Shown: positions 28,066 through 37,614, counted from the stretch's first letter. The stretch is DNA of 64,000 nucleotides from Streptomyces pactum (GCF_002005225.1 NZ_CP019724.1:1054001-1118000); one strand, 5' to 3'. A program made the numbers and translations. Notes: generated by a model from the letters alone, not told the origin.

Positions 28066-30879
28066 TCATTCGGCCATGTCGAGGACGATTTCCGCGGGGA
28101 GTTCCCGGCGCGCCCGCACGCCGATCTTGCGGAAGACCCGGGTGAGATGCTGTTCCACCGTGCTGACGGTGATGCAGAGTTTCTCGGCAATCTCCCTGTT
28201 GGTGTGGCCGCGCGCGGCCAGCGCGGCCACCCGTCGTTCGGCGCCGCTGAGCCGGCCGACGGCGGCGGCCCGCTCGGCGCGGTCGCCCGCGGCACGGACG
28301 CCGCGCCGGCCGATCTCCGCCAGGTCGCAGGCCACGGCGGCGGTGAGCGGTTTCGCGCCGCTCCGCTCGGCGAGCCGGGCGGCCAGCTCCAGGACGGGAC
28401 GCGCGCGCGAAGGACGGCCCGTCTCGCGGTGGGCGCGGCCCAGGTCGGCGAGCGCACCGGCCGCCTGCAGCCGGTCGCCGCTCTCCTGCAGGATCTCGGC
28501 GGCCCTGGTGAGCCGCCCGACCTGGTCCGCGGGGTCTCCGGTGGCGGCGAGGACCCGCAGGGTGATGCCGCGCGAACGGGTGCGATCCGGGCCGAGCAGC
28601 AAGAACTCCTCGCGGGCCAGCGCGTGCGCCCGGTCACGGTCGCCGAGGGCGAGGTGGGCACGGGCCGACTCGGAGCGCCAGGGCACCAGCGCGGGCTGGT
28701 CGAAGCCCCAGCCGCGCATCAGCTCGGCGCAGGCCGAGAAGTCGTCGAGCGCGGCGTAGGGACGGCCGGTCTCCAGGTGGAAGCGGCCTCGGGCATGCAG
28801 GAAGTACAGGCCGAAACGGGTGGAGAACATCCCGTCGAGCACCGGCACTTCGAGGTACTCCTCGGCGGCCTCGAAGTCGCCCATCTCGGTGGCCGCCTGC
28901 ACGAGGTTGGCCAGTGGTCCGCCGAGGCAGACCCCCCAGCTCTTGGCGGACACCTTCGCCAGCGCGGTCTCGGACAGCCGGCGTGCGCTCTCCAGGTCGC
29001 CCTGACGCAGCAGGATGCCCGCCCGCATGGAGGCGAACTCGGCCTCCCACAGCGGTACGTTGCGGGCCCGGGCCTCGGCCAGCCAGTGGTCGCACCAGCT
29101 ACCGGCCGCGTCGAAACGGTCCGCGAACTGCAGCGCAGCGACCGCGCACATGATCCATTCCTGGGTGTTCTTGCCCAGCCGCAGCTCACGCATGGCCGCT
29201 TCCGCGTCGTCGGCGGCGGCGGTACTCGGCCCGCCGGTGAGCACCCGGGTGAGCGCCGCGGCGCCCCGGATCCGAGCGTCGCCGTCCGCCCTGCGGACCG
29301 GCGCGGGACCCGGGGCTGACGGTACGGCGAGCACGGCTGAGTGGACCAGCGGCGGATAGGTGGAGGAGAGGAGTTCGCGGGTGGCCCGGATCTCGGCGTC
29401 GTTCGAGGGGTCCGGGTCGGCTCGCTCTCCCATCCGCTCGATGGCCTCGACGGCCTCTTCGAAGCGGCCGTGCCACAGCAGGTGCTTGGCCAGCATGAGG
29501 GCGTGCCGGTCGGGAAGCCGTCCGTCGCGCAGCGCCGAGGCGAGATCACCCAGGTGCCTGGCGCTGATCGAGGGGTTGAGCACCCAGGCCGTGCCCGCCA
29601 ACTGTGCCTTGAGCGCGACGCGCTCGCCGTCGTCCTGGCTCGCGGAGAGCGCCGCGTCCAGGCAGGCGTGCGCGTCCGCGGCACGGTTGCCCGCGAGGTA
29701 GCGCTCGGCTGCCTCGCGGAGTATGGCGGGGGCCCAGCTCTCGAGGTCGTGCTCGGCTCCGAGGAGGTGGGGGGCGATCCGGACGGCGCTCGCCCCGTCC
29801 TTGTACAGCAGTTCCGCGGCTCTGCGGTGCAGGTCGCGACGCAGGTACGGGGAGAGGTTGCGCAGCACCGCGGCGCGGGCCACGGGGTGGCGCAGCCGAC
29901 CGTCCGCGATCAGCCCCGCCTCCTCCAGCGCGGCTCCGCACTGGTCGACGACCGCTGGCTCCTGTTCGAGGAGCCGGGTGGCGAGCTGCATGCCGGGGTC
30001 CGGCCCGTCCAGTACGGCGAGTACCTGTGCCAGTTGCAGGGCGGGCGTACGGCCACGGTGCAGACAGCTCAGGACGGTATCCGCGTAGCCGTCCCCGACG
30101 ACGAGTTCCGGCGCGGTGTCGGACAGCGTGGTGCTGTGCCGCTGGTCCTCCACCAGGGCCCGTACGAGGAGCGGGTTCCCTCCGGTGACGCGATGGCACT
30201 CCGCGCCGAGCCCCGCGGCCCTGGCGGCGTCCGTGTGGTCGGCGAGCACCTCGGTGACACCGTCGGGTGAGAGGTTGCCGAGATCCAGGCGCCGGTAGTT
30301 CGGATGGCGCAGCAGCTCTGCGTGCAGATGGGGGTGGACCGAGTTCGACAGGGTGCACTCGGCGACCACCAGCGCGATGGACGAGGTGCGCAGGACCCGC
30401 ACGAGCTGCAGGATCCAGTGCAGGGACAGGGCGTCCGCGTACTGGATGTCGTCGACGCACAACAGCACGGGCGCCTGCTCGGAGATCCGCACGACTTCCG
30501 TGGACAACTGGTGCAGCGCGGCCGTGGTCGCCGGGTCGAGCGGCCACCGCTCGAAGGCTCCGCCGTCGGCGTCGGAGCGGATGGAGCCGACGCGTCGCAG
30601 CGCCTGGGCCAGGACGTCGCTCTCGTCGGCGAGCGCGCCGGCGTACCGCGGCAACTGCCCCAGGACGCTGCCCGGAGAGTGGCGCTCGGCCCAGGACCCG
30701 GTGGCCCGCAGTGTCAGGAACCCGGCGTCCGTCGCCTGCTCGCGCACCACGTCGAGGAGCTCGGTCTTGCCACTGCCGATGCCACCGCTGACGACGGTGA
30801 CCCCGCCGCGGCCTCCGGCCGCGTGCCGGAGCATGTCCCCCAGGGCGGCGAGTTCGTCGTCACGTTCAACGAGCCGCAT
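28066..30879 (-). CDS. LAL-type LuxR-family transcriptional regulator
   Basis: 937 residues. The N-terminal AAA ATPase has Walker A GGIGSGKTEL (~33-42) and a Walker B-like LLCVDDIQYAD; a long helical, TPR-like middle follows. A C-terminal LuxR helix-turn-helix (LSGAERRVAALAARGHTNRE, ~870-935) completes it. Large ATP-binding LuxR regulators are typical pathway-specific activators of type I PKS clusters. The ATG at 30879 with GAAGGGG upstream is chosen over a GTG at 30894. The start lies inside the antiporter gene (14-bp overlap), implying coupled translation. Confidence 0.92.
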   Translation of the reverse strand: MRLVERDDELAALGDMLRHAAGGRGGVTVVSGGIGSGKTELLDVVREQATDAGFLTLRATGSWAERHSPGSVLGQLPRYAGALADESDVLAQALRRVGSIRSDADGGAFERWPLDPATTAALHQLSTEVVRISEQAPVLLCVDDIQYADALSLHWILQLVRVLRTSSIALVVAECTLSNSVHPHLHAELLRHPNYRRLDLGNLSPDGVTEVLADHTDAARAAGLGAECHRVTGGNPLLVRALVEDQRHSTTLSDTAPELVVGDGYADTVLSCLHRGRTPALQLAQVLAVLDGPDPGMQLATRLLEQEPAVVDQCGAALEEAGLIADGRLRHPVARAAVLRNLSPYLRRDLHRRAAELLYKDGASAVRIAPHLLGAEHDLESWAPAILREAAERYLAGNRAADAHACLDAALSASQDDGERVALKAQLAGTAWVLNPSISARHLGDLASALRDGRLPDRHALMLAKHLLWHGRFEEAVEAIERMGERADPDPSNDAEIRATRELLSSTYPPLVHSAVLAVPSAPGPAPVRRADGDARIRGAAALTRVLTGGPSTAAADDAEAAMRELRLGKNTQEWIMCAVAALQFADRFDAAGSWCDHWLAEARARNVPLWEAEFASMRAGILLRQGDLESARRLSETALAKVSAKSWGVCLGGPLANLVQAATEMGDFEAAEEYLEVPVLDGMFSTRFGLYFLHARGRFHLETGRPYAALDDFSACAELMRGWGFDQPALVPWRSESARAHLALGDRDRAHALAREEFLLLGPDRTRSRGITLRVLAATGDPADQVGRLTRAAEILQESGDRLQAAGALADLGRAHRETGRPSRARPVLELAARLAERSGAKPLTAAVACDLAEIGRRGVRAAGDRAERAAAVGRLSGAERRVAALAARGHTNREIAEKLCITVSTVEQHLTRVFRKIGVRARRELPAEIVLDMAE

Positions 30880-32161
30880 GATTACCCCTTCCACCCGTGC
30901 CGATGCCGTCGCCCATGACGTCGTTGTCGGAGGCGAGGGGGCCGGCCCGCAGGGACGCGAGACCCCCGCGGCGGTCGATCACGGTCAGCAGTGGTCCGGT
31001 CATGGCCGTGGTCACCAGCGCCATGAGGATCATGAGCGAGTACAACTCCGCGTCCAGAAGGCCCAGTTGCAGTCCCACACCGAGGATGACCAGCTCGGTG
31101 AGCCCCCGCGTGTTCATCAGGGCGGCCAGGGTGGCCGCCCCCGGGGCGGGCAGTCCCTGGGAGCGGGCGCCGACGTAGGTGCCCCCGAACTTGCCGCCGA
31201 CGGCGACCAGCGCGATGGCGGCGAACTCGAGGACCTCGCCGGTACCCAGGCCGCGCAGATCGACGTTGAGGCCGGCCACCACGAAGTAGACGGGCAGGAG
31301 CAACGAGGCGACCTGGCCGGTCCGCTCGCACAGGTCGTCGCGCAGGGAGCCGATACTTTCGCGCGGCAGGACGGCGCCGAAGAGAAAGGCGCCGAAGATG
31401 TAGTGCATCCCCATGGCCTCGGTGGCCGCGGCGGAGAGCAGCGCGCCGATCAGCACGATCGCGAGATGGTTGGCGGCGAACGGCCTGGGCTTGCCGCCCG
31501 ACGTGGTGAACAGCCGACGCAGCAGCGGCCGGAGCACGAGCAGGAGGCCCGTGAACGGCAGCAGCAGCGCCGCGCGCCAGTAGTCGTCGGCGCCGCCGAC
31601 CACGGCCTGCACAGCGGCCAGCGCGGTCCAGGCCACCACGTCGACCAGCGCGGCCGTAGCCAGGGCCAGGCCGCCCACCTCGGTGCGGGACAGGCCGCGG
31701 TCGGTGAGGATCCGGGCCAGCACCGGGAAGGCCGTCACCGACACGGCCAGGCCGACGAAGACCACGAACGCCGCCCGCTGGTCGGTGTCGTGACCGCGCA
31801 GCAGGTAGAAGGCCAGGCCGACACCGAGTCCGAACGGCACCAGTGTGGAACCGAGGGCCGCACCCGCGCTGACTCTGGTGCGGCCGCGCAGCGCCCGGTG
31901 TTCGAGTTCGAGGCCGACGACGAACATGAAGAGCACGACGCCGATGTCGGCGAGCGCGGTCAGCAGGGGACGTACGTCGGCGGTGAAGAGGTGGTCGGAG
32001 AGAAACGTACCGAACAGAGTCGGGCCGAGCAGGATGCCGCCGAGGATCTCGCCCACGACGGGCGGCTGGCCGATACGGGCGGCCAGCGTGCCGAGGCTGC
32101 GGGCCAGCATCAGGATGAGCGCGACATCCAGGAAGAGCAGGGCCACTTGATGGCTGGTCAT
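30866..32161 (-). CDS. Na+/H+ (cation:proton) antiporter, CPA2 family
   Basis: 431 residues with about 12 membrane segments. Family features visible are GQPPVVGEILGGILLGP near the N-terminus, DIGVVLFMFVVGLELE, and acidic and Asn residues in the core helices. Members exchange Na+ or K+ for protons across the cell membrane. Its place between halogenase 3 and the LAL regulator suggests a role tied to the pathway, perhaps ion homeostasis or self-protection against an ion-disrupting product; that is inference only. Sixty-five bases separate it from halogenase 3. Confidence 0.88.
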   Translation of the reverse strand: MTSHQVALLFLDVALILMLARSLGTLAARIGQPPVVGEILGGILLGPTLFGTFLSDHLFTADVRPLLTALADIGVVLFMFVVGLELEHRALRGRTRVSAGAALGSTLVPFGLGVGLAFYLLRGHDTDQRAAFVVFVGLAVSVTAFPVLARILTDRGLSRTEVGGLALATAALVDVVAWTALAAVQAVVGGADDYWRAALLLPFTGLLLVLRPLLRRLFTTSGGKPRPFAANHLAIVLIGALLSAAATEAMGMHYIFGAFLFGAVLPRESIGSLRDDLCERTGQVASLLLPVYFVVAGLNVDLRGLGTGEVLEFAAIALVAVGGKFGGTYVGARSQGLPAPGAATLAALMNTRGLTELVILGVGLQLGLLDAELYSLMILMALVTTAMTGPLLTVIDRRGGLASLRAGPLASDNDVMGDGIGTGGRGNHAAR

Positions 32162-32226
32162 GAGTGGGCACAGACCTCAATCACGTCGCGGGGCACGAAG
32201 GGGGCGACTCCTGCTTGGCCCCTTGC

Positions 32227-33549
32227 TCATGACGCCGCTTCGGTGCTCTCGGCGCTCGCTGCCGGGGCGGGGGAGCCGGTCGCGGAGTCCTCCAGGCCGC
32301 CCGGTATCAGATCGTCGAGACTGATGTTGAACATCGGGTGCCGCCCGCTGAGGCCGGAGATGAGCGTCACGAAGTCGGCCGAGGGCTCCTTCTCCTTCTC
32401 CGGGTCGATCATCTCCTGGGCCAGGCTGTAGTAGAACTCCTTGTACTTGGTGCGGTCGTAGAACCGCTCGACGAACTCGCGGATCTCGTCGAAGAAGCCC
32501 GAGTACGCGGTGGCGTAGCGGTCGAGGGCCTTCTCCTCGATCTCCGGGTACTCGATGATCTTGTCGACGATCTGCGACAGCACACTGCCGGCCAGCGTCG
32601 CGAGCGCGACGCCCGTGGAGAACAGCGGGTCGACGAAGGCCGCGGCGTCCCCGACGAGGACCCAGCCGTCGCCGTGGAACCGGTCGCTGTGGTACGACCA
32701 GTCACGCGCCGTGCGGTAGCCGGCGGAACGGCGGCCGGGCGCCAGCATCTTCTTCAGCTTGGTGGACTTGCCGACCTCCGCCTCGAAGTGCTCCTGGAGC
32801 GACTTGTCGGACTCGCCGACCGTGGAGGACCGCGTCACGTAGCCGACGCTGATGGTGCCCTTGTCGATCGGAATCGCCCAGAACCAGCCTTCGTCGAGGC
32901 CCTCGATGAGGATGTTCGTGTACTCGTCCCCGGGCAGCCGGTCGCAGTTGTCGAAGTACGTCCAGATGGCGACGTTGCGCAGCTCGTCGTGCCAGCGCAG
33001 GTCGGTGAAGCGGCGGCTGAGCACCCGGGCCTGGCCGGAGGCGTCGATGACGAGACCGGCGGTGGCCTCCTTGATGTCGTCCTCGCCGCGCACCGCGAAG
33101 CGGATGCCGGTGACCCTGCCGTCGGAGTTCTGCAGCGGCTCCTTCACCGTCGCGTCCTCGATGATGTACGCGCCGAGTTCGCGGGCACGGTCCAGGATCA
33201 GCGAGTCCAGATCGGCGCGGCGCGTGTGGTAGGCGTAGGCGTGGGCACCGCCCTTGATGAAGGAGAAGTTCCACGGGACCTGCTTGTTGCCCCACACCAG
33301 CGAACCGCCGTACTTCCGCTCGAAGCCCCGGGCGTCCATCCGCTCCGGGAGACCGAGCTCCTGCATGGGGCGCATGAACGCCGGTATGAGCGACTCTCCC
33401 ACGTGGTAGCGCGGAAACCTCTCGCGGTCGAGTACGAGCACGGAGCGACCGCGCTGGGCGAGGAGCCCGGCCGTGGTCGCCCCCGCGGGCCCGCCACCGA
33501 TGACGATGACGTCGAAGTGTTGCGGAATCCCGTAGAGAGTGGATGACAT
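32227..33549 (-). CDS. Flavin-dependent halogenase (halogenase 3)
   Basis: 440 residues, the most canonical of the three. FAD motif GGGPAG (~17-22), YHVGESLIP (~50), catalytic-type Lys in FERKYGG (~76), WFWAIP (~221, full WxWxIP match), and GDAAAFVDPLFSTG for the FAD pyrophosphate. The pattern resembles halogenases of phenolic or carrier-tethered substrates (PltA/CndH type, from memory). ATG at 33549 has an AAGGGGAAGG-type site upstream. A 6-bp hairpin (GCCCGC/GCGGGC, 33582-33597) sits in its leader and three tandem 9-bp repeats lie further upstream. Confidence 0.92.
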   Translation of the reverse strand: MSSTLYGIPQHFDVIVIGGGPAGATTAGLLAQRGRSVLVLDRERFPRYHVGESLIPAFMRPMQELGLPERMDARGFERKYGGSLVWGNKQVPWNFSFIKGGAHAYAYHTRRADLDSLILDRARELGAYIIEDATVKEPLQNSDGRVTGIRFAVRGEDDIKEATAGLVIDASGQARVLSRRFTDLRWHDELRNVAIWTYFDNCDRLPGDEYTNILIEGLDEGWFWAIPIDKGTISVGYVTRSSTVGESDKSLQEHFEAEVGKSTKLKKMLAPGRRSAGYRTARDWSYHSDRFHGDGWVLVGDAAAFVDPLFSTGVALATLAGSVLSQIVDKIIEYPEIEEKALDRYATAYSGFFDEIREFVERFYDRTKYKEFYYSLAQEMIDPEKEKEPSADFVTLISGLSGRHPMFNISLDDLIPGGLEDSATGSPAPAASAESTEAAS

Positions 33550-33610
33550 GCGTAGACCTTCCCCTTGTCGAACCCGGGCCGGCCCGCGGAAGCGGGCATC
33601 GTTCTCCGTG

Positions 33611-33637
33611 GTGCAGGGTGTGCAGGGTGTGCATGGT
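33611..33637. promoter_or_regulatory. Three tandem 9-bp direct repeats upstream of halogenase 3
   Basis: GTGCAGGGT, GTGCAGGGT, GTGCATGGT on the plus strand with no spacer, 62-88 bases upstream of the halogenase 3 start and within the SARP1-halogenase 3 gap. Short direct repeats are the usual binding sites of SARP regulators, though their period is generally about 11 bp, so the match is imperfect. Confidence 0.4.
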
Positions 33638-33699
33638 CAGTCTGCGACGCGGGTTCTGCAGAGGTTCTGGATAGCATCTGGACGACTACTGGGCGTGAA

Positions 33700-35664
33700 T
33701 CAGCGCATGTCATGCCCTGCCAAGTGGTGCGCCTTCGATGAACTTTGAACCATCGGGCGCAGGGGCCGCCGCCCCTTGCCATAAGACTGCAGGGAACGGG
33801 CGAGCGCGGCATCGACGGACGGCGCGGGTTCGTCCCGCTCCGCGCGTTCGGCGGCGTAGACGCCGATCAGCTCGTGGAAGCGGAAGCAGCCCTCCCCCAG
33901 TTCCATCAGCAGGTGCGCCTCGGCGAGGCTGTCCAGGAGCCGGCGCGCCCGGGTGCGGCTGCAGGCGGCCAGCGTGGCCGCGACGTCGTCGGTGATCACC
34001 AGGCCGTCGTAGAGGCCGAGCAGGCGGAACATCTGCGCCACGTCCGCGGGCAGCGCCCGGTACGAACGGCTGAAGGCGCTGCGCAGGCTCGCCGCGGCGT
34101 CGCGCACCACGTCGAGCCACTCCATGGCGCCCTCGTCCAGGGCCTGTGCCAGTTGGGACAGGGTCGTGCCCGGGCGTGTCGTGAGCGCCTCGGCCACCAC
34201 CCGCAGGGCGAGCGGCAGATGCCCGCACAGCCGCGTGATGCGCTCGACCGTCTCGGGTTCCTCACGGACGCAGCGGGACGGCGCGAGGTATGCCAGCAGG
34301 TCCACCGACTCCTCCGGGGACAGCGGCGCGAGCTCCACCCGGTAGGCGCCGTCGCGGGCCACCAGGCCGCTGTGCCGCCAGCGGCTGGTGATCAGGACGC
34401 AGGCGGGTCCCTGCGGGATGAGGGGGCGCAACTGTTCGGCGTCGTAGGCGTCGTCGAGGACGAACAGCACTCGCTTGCCGTACAGCAGGCTGCGGTAGAG
34501 CGCCGTGCGTCCCGGCAGGTCGTCCGGTATGGCCGACTCGTCCACGGCGAGGCTGCGCAGCAGTTGCGCGAGCGCCTCCCGCGCCGACAGCGGAGCGCGC
34601 TCGGGGCTGGTGCCGCAGAGGTCGAGGAAGAGCTGGCCGTCCGGGAAATCGTCCGCGAGGTCGCTGGCCACGTGCAGCGCGAGGGCGCTCTTGCCGACGC
34701 CGGGCGCGCCGGTGATCAGCGCCATGGTGGTGCGGCGGCGTGCGCCGTCGTCCGCCACCAGCCTGCTGAGCCGCGCCCGCTCCGTGCCGCGGCCGAGGAA
34801 TCCGCGCGTGAGCGGCGGGAGCTGGGCGGGCCGTACCGGAGTCCACCGGTCCGCCGGCAACTCCCCGGCGTCCGTGGGGGGCACGGGGGCGTTGAGCGCC
34901 GTGCCCGTGGTGTCGAGGTGGCCACCGAGCATCTGCTCGTGCAGGGCCCGCAGTTCGGGCCCCGGCTCGATGCCGAGTTCGTCGCGGAGCAGGTCCTGGG
35001 TCCTGCGGTAGAGCGTCAGCGCGTCGGCACGGCGTCCGCTGCGGTAGAGCGCCATCATCAGCAGCCAGCGCAGCTTCTCGCGCAGCGGTTCCTTGGCGAC
35101 CAGGTCGGCGAGCAGCACCACGACCTCGGCGTGCCGGCCGAGGGACAGCAGGCCGTCGGCCCACTCCTCGGTGGCCGCGAGGCGCAGCTCCTGCAGCCGG
35201 GTGCGCTCCATGGCGGCGAAGGGGCCGGGGATGTTGGCGAAGGCCTCGCCGTGCCAGAGCGGCAGCGCGCGCTCAAGGGCATCGAGTGCGCCGCGCACCT
35301 CCCCCTCGGCCCGTAAGCGGCTGGCGTTCGCGTGGAGCTGGGCGAAGACGTGGGCGTCGATCTGCTCCTGCGGCAGGCGCAGCGAATAGCCGCCGCCGGA
35401 GGAGATGAGCAGTCCGCCGGACTCCCGGCTGCCGCGTCCCGGCTCGATGGCACGGCGCAGGCCGGCGACATAGGTGTGGACGCCGTTGACGGCGGTGCGC
35501 GGGACGGCACTGCCCCACACGGCGTCGATGATCTCCTCGATGTGGACGACGTCGCCCGCGCGACTGGCCAGAAGTCCGAGCACTCCGCGTTGCTTGGGCG
35601 GCCCCAGGGGCAGCTCGATTCCCTTCCGCCATGCTCGCACTGGACCCAGCAGTTGCAGCCGCAT
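33700..35664 (-). CDS. SARP-family activator with NB-ARC ATPase domain (SARP1)
   Basis: 654 residues. An OmpR-like winged-helix DNA-binding domain (~1-95, MRLQLLGPVRAWRKG start, LLASRAGDVVHIEEI) precedes a bacterial transcriptional activator domain (~95-240). An NB-ARC NTPase (P-loop GAPGVGKSAL ~321, LFVLDDAYDAE) follows. It is shorter than AfsR because the TPR repeats are absent. A TTA leucine codon lies at 35314-35316 (codon 117), so translation should depend on the bldA tRNA. ATG at 35664 is chosen because the winged helix begins exactly there. It is first in the minus-strand unit leading to halogenase 2. Confidence 0.92.
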   Translation of the reverse strand: MRLQLLGPVRAWRKGIELPLGPPKQRGVLGLLASRAGDVVHIEEIIDAVWGSAVPRTAVNGVHTYVAGLRRAIEPGRGSRESGGLLISSGGGYSLRLPQEQIDAHVFAQLHANASRLRAEGEVRGALDALERALPLWHGEAFANIPGPFAAMERTRLQELRLAATEEWADGLLSLGRHAEVVVLLADLVAKEPLREKLRWLLMMALYRSGRRADALTLYRRTQDLLRDELGIEPGPELRALHEQMLGGHLDTTGTALNAPVPPTDAGELPADRWTPVRPAQLPPLTRGFLGRGTERARLSRLVADDGARRRTTMALITGAPGVGKSALALHVASDLADDFPDGQLFLDLCGTSPERAPLSAREALAQLLRSLAVDESAIPDDLPGRTALYRSLLYGKRVLFVLDDAYDAEQLRPLIPQGPACVLITSRWRHSGLVARDGAYRVELAPLSPEESVDLLAYLAPSRCVREEPETVERITRLCGHLPLALRVVAEALTTRPGTTLSQLAQALDEGAMEWLDVVRDAAASLRSAFSRSYRALPADVAQMFRLLGLYDGLVITDDVAATLAACSRTRARRLLDSLAEAHLLMELGEGCFRFHELIGVYAAERAERDEPAPSVDAALARSLQSYGKGRRPLRPMVQSSSKAHHLAGHDMR

Positions 35665-35875
35665 GCTATTCCCCCGTCTGTCCGACAACCTCAGGTCACG
35701 GCCGCCCTGCCTGCTCGGCCTGACCCGGTCCCACACCTCTTGAGTTTACGGAGGGGGCGAACGCGTCATGGAAACCAGCCATTCCATACGAATTCCCCCA
35801 GCCGCGAGTCCCTGCGGGGCGGCATCACCGCCGCCGCTGCTCGTCCGGCACCTCCAGAACCGCTGCGGCCTGCGG

Positions 35876-36154
35876 TTATCCGCTTCGTGAGCCCTGTGCG
35901 GCGGGGGTGGGGAAGCCACCCTCGGACGGCGCGCGGAAGTCACGACGGACTTCCGGTCGGCGACGAGTGCCCTTTTTGCGAGGCCAGGTCGACTTCCGGC
36001 CAGTCAGCATCGCTTTCCGGCCATTGCGCATCAGCTCGCTTCCCTTCGCAGGGTAGGGCATGTACGGGTCACCGATGACATGCTCCTCCGCCGGTTCGTG
36101 GATTCGCGAGTTCCCATCTTCACGCGAGAGTAACGGAAGGGCTTGGATCTCCAT
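35876..36154 (-). CDS. Possible small protein of unknown function (92 residues)
   Basis: Not recognised. ATG at 36154 follows a GGGGG stretch spaced too closely for a good ribosome site. The product is basic in its second half (RKAMLTGRKS, PRKKGTRRR) and has a YMPYPAKG segment. About 70 percent of codons end in G or C, which is modest for this genome, and one codon is TTA. It may be spurious. The rest of 35665-36285 holds the divergent SARP1/DUF5988 promoters. Confidence 0.2.
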   Translation of the reverse strand: MEIQALPLLSREDGNSRIHEPAEEHVIGDPYMPYPAKGSELMRNGRKAMLTGRKSTWPRKKGTRRRPEVRRDFRAPSEGGFPTPAAQGSRSG

Positions 36155-36285
36155 ACCCCCTAATCAAATGCCTCGGCGGCCGAGCCCAGTAGGGGTCGGA
36201 GGCAAGATAAGGGTATCCAGGCCGTGTTGGGCGGAGCCATCATCGAAGGGTACCGACTCGATTAGCGTCCAACAGGGAGCAGACA

Positions 36286-36549
36286 GTGACCGCATCGCCC
36301 GCGTCGTACTCAACCGGCCGGACCGAAAACACCATTGAAGCCGTGCTCGTCGGCGGGCCCGCGGATATCCCGGCCGAAGCGCGCAATGTGCGGCTTCCGA
36401 TCACCGGAGAGAGCGGCCTGGACGACAAAGTGAAACTCAGGCACCGCAACGGTTACGAGCACTTCGAGCGGGCGCCCGGCGCCGTGCGCCCCGACCGTGC
36501 GTCCCCCGTGGTCTTCCACTGGACGACCTGCACGAAGATCGCGGAATGA
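36286..36549 (+). CDS. DUF5988 family protein
   Basis: 87 residues from a GTG with AGGGAG upstream. The family pattern is clear: EAVLVGGPADIP, a KVKL strand, GYEHFE, and a closing PVVFHWTTCTKIAE. DUF5988 proteins are small, conserved in Streptomyces and often found beside biosynthetic clusters. Their function is unknown to me. It is transcribed divergently from SARP1. Confidence 0.8.
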   Translation: MTASPASYSTGRTENTIEAVLVGGPADIPAEARNVRLPITGESGLDDKVKLRHRNGYEHFERAPGAVRPDRASPVVFHWTTCTKIAE

Positions 36550-36629
36550 GGCAGCTCGCACCACTCACAGCCGGACGCTCCGCACCCCTTGCCGCCCTCC
36601 CGGATCACTGACGGTAACGGGGTGAGCCT

Positions 36630-36649
36630 GCCCCGGGCACGCCCGGGGC
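36630..36649 (+). terminator. GC hairpin after DUF5988
   Basis: 8-bp inverted repeat GCCCCGGG/CCCGGGGC with a CACG loop, 80 bases beyond the DUF5988 stop and about 110 upstream of the AraC1 start. A TTGACA hexamer (36660-36665) follows directly, so this could equally be an operator in the AraC1 promoter. Confidence 0.35.
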
Positions 36650-36762
36650 GGATAATCCCTTGACACCCCCGCACGACCCTGCTTGCCTGCTGGCTGGCGT
36701 TTACAGATCCGTGACCTGCGGCCATCGGGGTTCACATCTCTGCGCACATCATGGGGGAAGCG

Positions 36763-37497
36763 ATGAGAGCCGAAATAGAGCAGGTTGTCGAGGGCATACG
36801 GAAAAGGTATGAAGAACCGCTCTCCCTTTGCGACCTGGGAGAGATGGCACGGCTGACTCCCTTTCATATGGCGCGCCTTTTCCGCGAACAGACCGGGCTC
36901 CCTCCGGCACGCTTCCTCACCGCGGTCCGGCTGGAGGAGGCCAAGCGGCGACTCCTGCGGACCGACGTGAGTATCGCCGACATCTCGCTGGGGGTCGGTT
37001 ACGCCAGCATCGGCTCATTCACCACTCGCTTCACCAAGACGTTCGGGGTGTCGCCCGGCCAGTACCGCAGGATGACGCAACTGGGTCCGGACGCCGTGGA
37101 GTTCGCCGGCGGAAGCGCCGACGCCTCGTACGCGTACGGCGCGATCCAGGGCCGGCTGCGCCGGGACGACGGCCTCGATCACGCTTCGGTGTTCGTCGCG
37201 GCCTTCCATGCCGCCTCGGCCGGCGACCGGCCCGCCCGCTGCTACCGCGTGGGGCGCTCATCGGACCTGTGGACCATCCCGTACGTGCCCGAGGGCCGGT
37301 GGTTCATCGAAGCGGTGTCCCTCACTTCGGCGCAGGGCGGGGGCTGCGTGGTCGCCGGGTCGGTCGGCCCGGTCTTCGTCACCCCCGGAGCGGTCGTCCG
37401 GGTGGACGTGGCGCTGGAGCCGTACCGGCGGGTGCGTGTGGCGGACAGCGAGCGGTGCCCGCTCGCCTTCTCGCTTCCGGACCTGTACGCGTCCTGA
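36763..37497 (+). CDS. AraC-type regulator with C-terminal beta domain (AraC1)
   Basis: 244 residues. The two AraC helix-turn-helix motifs fill residues 1-100 (MARLFREQTGLPPARFL; IADISLGVGYASIGSFTTRF; GVSPGQYRR). The remaining ~140 residues (YGAIQGRL..., WTIPYVPEGRWFIEAVSL, VTPGAVVRVDVALEP) look like beta strands of a transthyretin- or carboxypeptidase-regulatory-like fold. DNA-binding domain first is the reverse of classical AraC. ATG at 36763 with GGGGGA upstream is preferred to one at 36751. A paralogue with the same architecture lies at 45975-46769. The C-terminal domain may sense a ligand; that is inference. Confidence 0.85.
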   Translation: MRAEIEQVVEGIRKRYEEPLSLCDLGEMARLTPFHMARLFREQTGLPPARFLTAVRLEEAKRRLLRTDVSIADISLGVGYASIGSFTTRFTKTFGVSPGQYRRMTQLGPDAVEFAGGSADASYAYGAIQGRLRRDDGLDHASVFVAAFHAASAGDRPARCYRVGRSSDLWTIPYVPEGRWFIEAVSLTSAQGGGCVVAGSVGPVFVTPGAVVRVDVALEPYRRVRVADSERCPLAFSLPDLYAS

Positions 37498-37614
37498 CCG
37501 CTGCGCGCGCGGGTCCGGTCCGGTCTCCCGGCGCTTGCGGGACGGCACCGCGACGGGGGTGGCGCCGCACCGTCTCGCCGCTGAGACGTACGTGTCCGGG
37601 CCTGGGCCGCCGGT

